This document shows, in pieces, positions 62,455 to 64,000 of a DNA stretch of 64,000 bases. The translations under genes were made by a program, and so were the position numbers. A model generated the notes under the pieces. That model saw nothing but the letters and a program-made list of their open reading frames with translations. It was not told the DNA's origin and searched no databases. The DNA lies in the NCBI GenBank assembly GCA_905203995.1, contig CAJKXZ010000004.1:62001-126000 (forward strand), given 5' to 3'. The DNA is from an uncultured Methanomassiliicoccus sp. Lineage in GTDB: Archaea; Thermoplasmatota; Thermoplasmata; Methanomassiliicoccales; Methanomassiliicoccaceae. Numbering within the stretch: position 1 is the first letter of the stretch; the number at the start of each line of letters is the position of its first letter.

Positions 62455-62797
62455 ACACCTTTTCCTTCCAGGCTCTGGCCGTCTCTATCATTTCATTTTT
62501 ATCAGCTTCCGGGGTAGAGACGATCGCCATCAAATGCTGCGAATCTAAACCGAAAATAGTGAGGACGGTCTTATCCAACTCCACAGAAATCGCTTGTAAG
62601 CTTTCATTGAGTTCAATTGCTGAACGCTCAGCCGCCCCCAGAATAATGGCCGACATTGCGGAAAATGTATCTCTTCTGGTTGTCGAAGGTATGGTGCCTT
62701 CTACATATTCTCCACTGCGCGTGACTAATGAAGCACTGATTATCCCGTTTACCCCGACAACATCATCCACACTGGTTAGCTGAGTAGTCTCCATCAT
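62444..62797 (-). CDS. Roadblock/LC7-domain protein
   Basis: A 117-residue single-domain protein with the roadblock layout: an N-terminal helix, VNGIISASLVTRSGEYVEG (two strands), a central helix FSAMSAIILGAAERSAIEL, then VLTIFGLDSQHLMAIVSTP and a last helix. Roadblock proteins dimerise and regulate small GTPases such as MglA or Ras-like Rags. No GTPase lies nearby. A TATA box (TTTATAC, minus strand, about 62830-62836) and an AGGAT Shine-Dalgarno precede the start. It overlaps the transglutaminase-like gene tail to tail. Confidence 0.8.
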   Translation of the reverse strand: MMETTQLTSVDDVVGVNGIISASLVTRSGEYVEGTIPSTTRRDTFSAMSAIILGAAERSAIELNESLQAISVELDKTVLTIFGLDSQHLMAIVSTPEADKNEMIETARAWKEKVFRH

Positions 62798-63232
62798 GTG
62801 ATATCCTGTAAATTAGCTTACTCCATCGTATAAATACCATGATCCCGCTCAAAATGCGGAATTTCTTCTTGACAACTTTTTCTCATTTTTTGTGGACGAG
62901 GCAGCGTCGGACACCAATTCGCTCACTGTCGCTCAAGTTTTCTCATTTTTGCAGTGGAAACGAAGGGGTCTTGGAAAATTGTCAGACAAAGTGCGGACAA
63001 GCTGATTTTGCCCTGTAAATTTATTGCAAATCGTAAAATCGGCAAAGATTGTTGATACAGATTGATTTTTTCTGATAAATTTTAACATCCAGTATTTTTA
63101 TTTAATTTCTTAATTCTATAATGTTTAATGAATTTTATAAGATTTTTAATCTGATTTCAATGATTAAAATTGGCAGACGATTTAGCAACATTTATATGCA
63201 CGTTATCACAATTACCGCCTGAGGGATGCACA
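62798..63232. other. Long intergenic region upstream of ftsZ
   Basis: A 435-bp region between divergent genes. Two copies of TTTTCTCATTTTT lie 60 bp apart (62878-62890 and 62938-62950). Between and after them, 62891-63010 is clearly less AT-rich than the flanks and can form GACG/CGTC-type stems, so a small RNA here is possible. The last 70 bp hold the ftsZ promoter described separately. Confidence 0.45.
63144..63226 (+). promoter_or_regulatory. ftsZ promoter with upstream inverted repeat
   Basis: TTTTAATC (63144-63151) and GATTAAAA (63162-63169) form a perfect 8-bp inverted repeat with a 10-bp spacer, about 22 bp upstream of the TATA box TTTATATG (63191-63198). GAGGGA (63221-63226) is the Shine-Dalgarno, six bases before the ATG. 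A regulator bound at the repeat would sit just upstream of TFB/TBP. Confidence 0.6.
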
Positions 63233-64000
63233 ATGCCAAATTCGTTAGTGAAAAATGCCTTAGGCAGCGATTTTATGAAAAACCTATCAGAATCTGATAA
63301 TTCCGCACCAATGGCGATGGATTATGAGAACATGTCTGATGATGACCGCGCAATTCATGAGATGATTAAACAGCTAGAAGTCTGCATTAAGATTATCGGC
63401 TGCGGTGGTGGCGGTTGTAATACTATTAATCGTTGCGTAGATGCTGGAATTGATGGCGCTCAATTATGCGCAATCAACACTGACGCGAAGCATCTTCTCA
63501 CGGTCAGAGCACCTAAGAAAATCCTCATCGGCCGAAATGTAACCAGAGGAATGGGTGCGGGAGCTTTACCCGAAAATGGTGAAGCAGCAGCAAGAGAAAA
63601 TGACAGTGATATCCGTAACTTCCTGACTGGCGCACAGATTGCTTTTGTAACTGCCGGTATGGGCGGTGGAACGGGAACTGGTTCCGCACACTATGTAGCA
63701 ACTATCGCCAAAGAGCAGCTTCGTGCGCTGACTATTGGTGTTGTTACTTTCCCCTTCAAAGCGGAAGGAACAGTACGTGCTGAAAATGCTCTGAGAGGCT
63801 TAGATAAACTTTCTCGTATCTGTGACACTACCATTGTGATCCCTAATGACAAGCTCTTGGAACTTGTTCCTAAGCTTCCCGTGGATGCTGCTTTCAAAGT
63901 TGCTGATGAAGTGCTGATGCAGACCATCAAAGGTCTCACGGAAATCATCACTAAACCGGGATTAGTCAACTTAGACTATGCTGATATCCAGACTGTGATG
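63233..64000 (+). CDS. ftsZ: Cell-division protein FtsZ (3' end outside window)
   Basis: The first 256 residues of a tubulin-like GTPase that forms the division ring. After a 55-residue acidic leader, the GTPase core has IKIIGCGGGGCNTINRC, the loop INTDAKHL, and the tubulin signature MGGGTGTGSA near residue 143-152, with GVVTFPFKAEG and RAENALRGLDKL. Archaea often carry FtsZ1 and FtsZ2; which this is needs the missing C-terminus. The frame stays open at the window end. It has its own promoter and Shine-Dalgarno. Confidence 0.95.
   Translation, partial: MPNSLVKNALGSDFMKNLSESDNSAPMAMDYENMSDDDRAIHEMIKQLEVCIKIIGCGGGGCNTINRCVDAGIDGAQLCAINTDAKHLLTVRAPKKILIGRNVTRGMGAGALPENGEAAARENDSDIRNFLTGAQIAFVTAGMGGGTGTGSAHYVATIAKEQLRALTIGVVTFPFKAEGTVRAENALRGLDKLSRICDTTIVIPNDKLLELVPKLPVDAAFKVADEVLMQTIKGLTEIITKPGLVNLDYADIQTVM

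Overview
This window is a stretch of archaeal chromosome. It has an archaeal S13-S4-S11-RNA polymerase subunit D block, the ABCE1/RLI ribosome-recycling ATPase, archaeal TATA boxes, an FtsZ gene, and both subunits of phosphomevalonate dehydratase from the archaeal mevalonate pathway. Small archaeal families of unknown function (DUF6015, DUF5654, DUF4443) point to Thermoplasmatota. Several bacterial-looking genes (aconitase A, bacterial-type MetK, a short bacterial-type AlaRS, DUF3784, DUF1266 and DUF4143 proteins) suggest a host- or sediment-associated lineage such as Methanomassiliicoccales. The order-level placement is an inference; no methanogenesis gene lies in the window.

Layout. 0-5.3 kb: end of an M18 aminopeptidase, a TetR repressor with a DUF6015 gene, phosphomevalonate dehydratase whose small subunit is fused to a Nudix domain, and a drug-efflux MFS pump. 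Two matching palindromes mark the likely TetR regulon. 5.3-12 kb: a DUF4143 ATPase preceded by a 42-bp tandem repeat, aconitase, and a stomatin/NfeD pair. 12-18 kb: GNAT, radical SAM protein, a strong candidate structured RNA, ribulose-phosphate epimerase, UbiA prenyltransferase, a zinc micro-protein, RNase Z and a DUF4443 regulator. 18-26.3 kb: FMN glutamate synthase, MscS channel, short AlaRS and the ribosomal/RNA polymerase operon. 26.4-31.2 kb: efflux pump, aminotransferase, degenerate metallo-beta-lactamase-fold protein and small unknowns. 31.5-38.7 kb: a divergent arginine cluster, argGH against argCJBD. 38.8-43.6 kb: VIT-like transporter, YjbQ, coupled ACT and cupin genes, a second DUF4143 ATPase, and an asparagine-synthase-like enzyme ending in what looks like a RelB/DinJ domain. 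43.7-51.4 kb: an AT-rich accessory stretch with a membrane-anchored protein, two tRNAs, FKBP, small unknowns, an Amt-PII fusion and a decaying GNAT gene. 51.4-64 kb: two PHP proteins around an HTH-CBS regulator, metK and RLI; metG; a TPR-DUF1266 pair; transglutaminase-like and roadblock genes; and the start of ftsZ.

How the parts work together. Nitrogen and amino-acid metabolism dominates: Amt-PII for ammonium uptake and sensing, glutamate synthase, an aminotransferase, most of the arginine pathway (no argF here) and an amidotransferase-like enzyme. Translation genes form the second theme. The observations most worth following are the dehydratase-Nudix fusion, the asparagine-synthase-RelB-like fusion, the folded RNA upstream of rpe, the repeats in front of both DUF4143 ATPases, and the histone-H1-like tail on ArgG.
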